A stretch of 64,000 bases of DNA. Origin: Thalassobacillus devorans. GTDB taxonomy: Bacteria; Bacillota; Bacilli; Bacillales; Halobacillaceae. Under the pieces are notes generated by a model. The model was not told the DNA's origin and did not search any database. It was given only the letters and a program-made list of their open reading frames with translations. Shown piece after piece: positions 62,683-64,000 of this stretch; within the stretch, counting starts at the first letter, position 1; every line of letters begins with the position of its first letter. The position numbers were made by a program, and so were the translations under genes. Where the stretch lies: contig NZ_JAASRY010000005.1 in assembly GCF_011761345.1 (NCBI RefSeq), positions 1-64,000 on the forward strand, in the 5' to 3' direction.

Positions 62683-64000
62683 GTGGAGTTTAAGATAGCA
62701 GTGCATAGTATTAATATTGAATACAATATTAACGGTATAGGGGTGGTAACACCCGTGATATACCCGTTTGTTAATAGATTGTATAGTAATAGTAAACTAC
62801 AAATTGAACCTAGATTAAAAGACATTAATCAACTAGGAGCAATAAAATATATTCATAATGGAGCACACTACACAAGGTACGAGTACGTGTTGTTGCAATT
62901 TATGTTGATCAATTTTATGAAAAATAACAGTGAGTGGGGGCTAGGGTCAAAGTTCAATTTCTCATTTTTAGAAAACCCAGTATTATCTTATGAAAATAAG
63001 ATAACAGGGGGTGAAATCTTAGAATTAATAGTTTTGTTTGGAAACATTGGTCATTTTAGAGAGACGTTTTCAAGTAATAAAGTGTGGTTTCATTACCTGT
63101 TTACAAACAAACATGATTTAAGAAATTCTTTAAAAAAAGGATTGAAAAGTAACGGGAAGACTTTATTAGATGAAATGTTAAATAGTGCTAATTCCTATAA
63201 GATCCAATGGATTAATACATTGTTTATTTTATCTAGATCTGAGAAGTTAAATGATTATAGACTAATATGTGAGAGGGTTTTCGATAAAATATTATCCAAT
63301 AAAAGCGATAAATGGTTGGATCTATATTATAAGATCAGAAAAGTATCATACGTAGTTTTAGATAGTCATTATTCTCACATTCCTATTTCCATTAGTCTAC
63401 AGAATGTGTTATTCAACGAAAATCTTTTCGTTGATGAATTAAGTAAATATAGCTCTGGATTAATGGGGGCTTTTGATAGAGTAAATGATTTATTAGAAGA
63501 CACCCTTTATCTAGAAAACAACACTTTGTTAATGGGTACATATAGAAGTATAGATATATATACTAAAGTGCAGAAATTTTTAGAAAATAACCAAAATACT
63601 AGAGCAATTTCTAAAGTCAATATGTTAATTAACGATGAAAATACATCTCCTTTTTATAAGGATTTCAAAATTTCGGATGGTGAAATACCATGGGATAAAG
63701 AAAAGAATTTGAGCATTACTTTTTTTGTAAAGCATAGAGACCATTTCCCGAGAGATGTATTCCAGAAAGAGATAGATATAGGGCGGAAATTAGGAAGAGA
63801 ATGTTATATAGCATTTAATTTCTCCCCTAGTTTTTCAAAGTATAGAACAGTATATTCGATGAATAAAGGTTTAGATCATAATAAGAAGATTATAGTGTGT
63901 TTGAAAATAATACGTGTAGCATTGGAAGATTATATGTTGTACCGTAAGTATTCTTATGACGATGTGAGTAATGGTAGACTTGAAGAAGTGGCGATAAAAA
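62683..64000 (+). CDS. Large unrecognised protein, continues beyond the window
   Basis: An ORF without stop runs from a GTG at 62683 to the window end, at least 439 codons. The GTG at 62701 is the better start, with AGGTGGAG 12 bases upstream. The product starts HSINIEYNINGIGVVTPVIY and contains GGEILELIVLFGNIGHFRET and ENLFVDELSKYSSGLMGAFD; it is helical, Asn/Lys-rich and soluble. It is divergent from the ATPase/STAS-like pair and could be their target or effector. No family recognised. Confidence 0.6.
   Translation, partial: MEFKIAVHSINIEYNINGIGVVTPVIYPFVNRLYSNSKLQIEPRLKDINQLGAIKYIHNGAHYTRYEYVLLQFMLINFMKNNSEWGLGSKFNFSFLENPVLSYENKITGGEILELIVLFGNIGHFRETFSSNKVWFHYLFTNKHDLRNSLKKGLKSNGKTLLDEMLNSANSYKIQWINTLFILSRSEKLNDYRLICERVFDKILSNKSDKWLDLYYKIRKVSYVVLDSHYSHIPISISLQNVLFNENLFVDELSKYSSGLMGAFDRVNDLLEDTLYLENNTLLMGTYRSIDIYTKVQKFLENNQNTRAISKVNMLINDENTSPFYKDFKISDGEIPWDKEKNLSITFFVKHRDHFPRDVFQKEIDIGRKLGRECYIAFNFSPSFSKYRTVYSMNKGLDHNKKIIVCLKIIRVALEDYMLYRKYSYDDVSNGRLEEVAIK

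Noticed and set aside
62535-62825. Leftward 96-aa ORF with hydrophobic stretch
   Set aside because: It overlaps the start of the long rightward ORF, lacks a ribosome site, and its codons mirror the opposite coding frame.

Overview
This is a chromosomal segment of a low-GC Gram-positive bacterium of the family Bacillaceae; the genus cannot be fixed from sequence alone. The evidence is the end of an rRNA operon followed by tRNA genes, and the gene order thiL-tsaE-tsaB-rimI-tsaD-ydiF-moaC-rex-ydiK-ydiL-groES-groEL, which is the order known from the ydi/groE region of Bacillus subtilis (the tatAY-tatCY pair is not present here; a DHA2-type exporter and a GNAT acetyltransferase sit in its place).

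Region 1 (1-15840) is core chromosome: 23S/5S rRNA ends, tRNA-fMet and tRNA-Asp, thiamine-phosphate kinase, the t6A tRNA-modification genes, a compact cluster of about ten DnaA-box-like 9-mers just after tsaD, an ABC-F ATPase, moaC, the redox repressor rex, and the CIRCE-controlled groESL operon.

Region 2 (15841-44379) is an integrative and conjugative element inserted directly behind groEL. The left end has a tyrosine integrase and an ImmA-type metallopeptidase transcribed leftward from a promoter whose 17-bp spacer holds a LexA-type SOS box. The matching ImmR-type repressor lies 6 kb away, separated by a cargo block: two HEPN-motif proteins, an HNH nuclease, a HAD phosphatase, a secreted nuclease lipoprotein and small genes. 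After immR come a promoter with tandem palindromic operators, regulators, a DnaD-like replication protein, a 400-bp structured non-coding stretch, and a type IV secretion operon (VirB2-, VirB3-, VirB4-, VirB6-, VirB8- and VirD4-like proteins, a cell-wall hydrolase), a candidate oriT, a MobP-type relaxase, an ArdC-like antirestriction protein and a TOPRIM primase.

Region 3 (44462-56637) is a defence island. A Dcm-like cytosine methyltransferase, an EcoRII-family endonuclease and a Vsr repair nuclease form a CCWGG-type restriction-modification set. A co-directional five-gene operon follows: a predicted PD-(D/E)XK nuclease, two proteins of unknown family, a 1180-aa DrmA-like helicase and a DrmB-like DUF1998 protein. 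Together this resembles class 2 DISARM, whose methylase also acts on CCWGG, but no DrmC was found, a nuclease gene heads the operon, and the DrmE position is held by two genes. This is the main candidate for an undescribed variant.

Region 4 (56638-64000) is further accessory DNA: two unknown leftward genes, gene remnants, a two-gene operon encoding predicted membrane proteins (one with a long Gly/Ala-rich hydrophobic segment), a STAS-like/HATPase regulatory pair, and a large unrecognised protein that runs off the window. Chromosomal genes have not resumed by the window end, so the right junction of the island lies outside.
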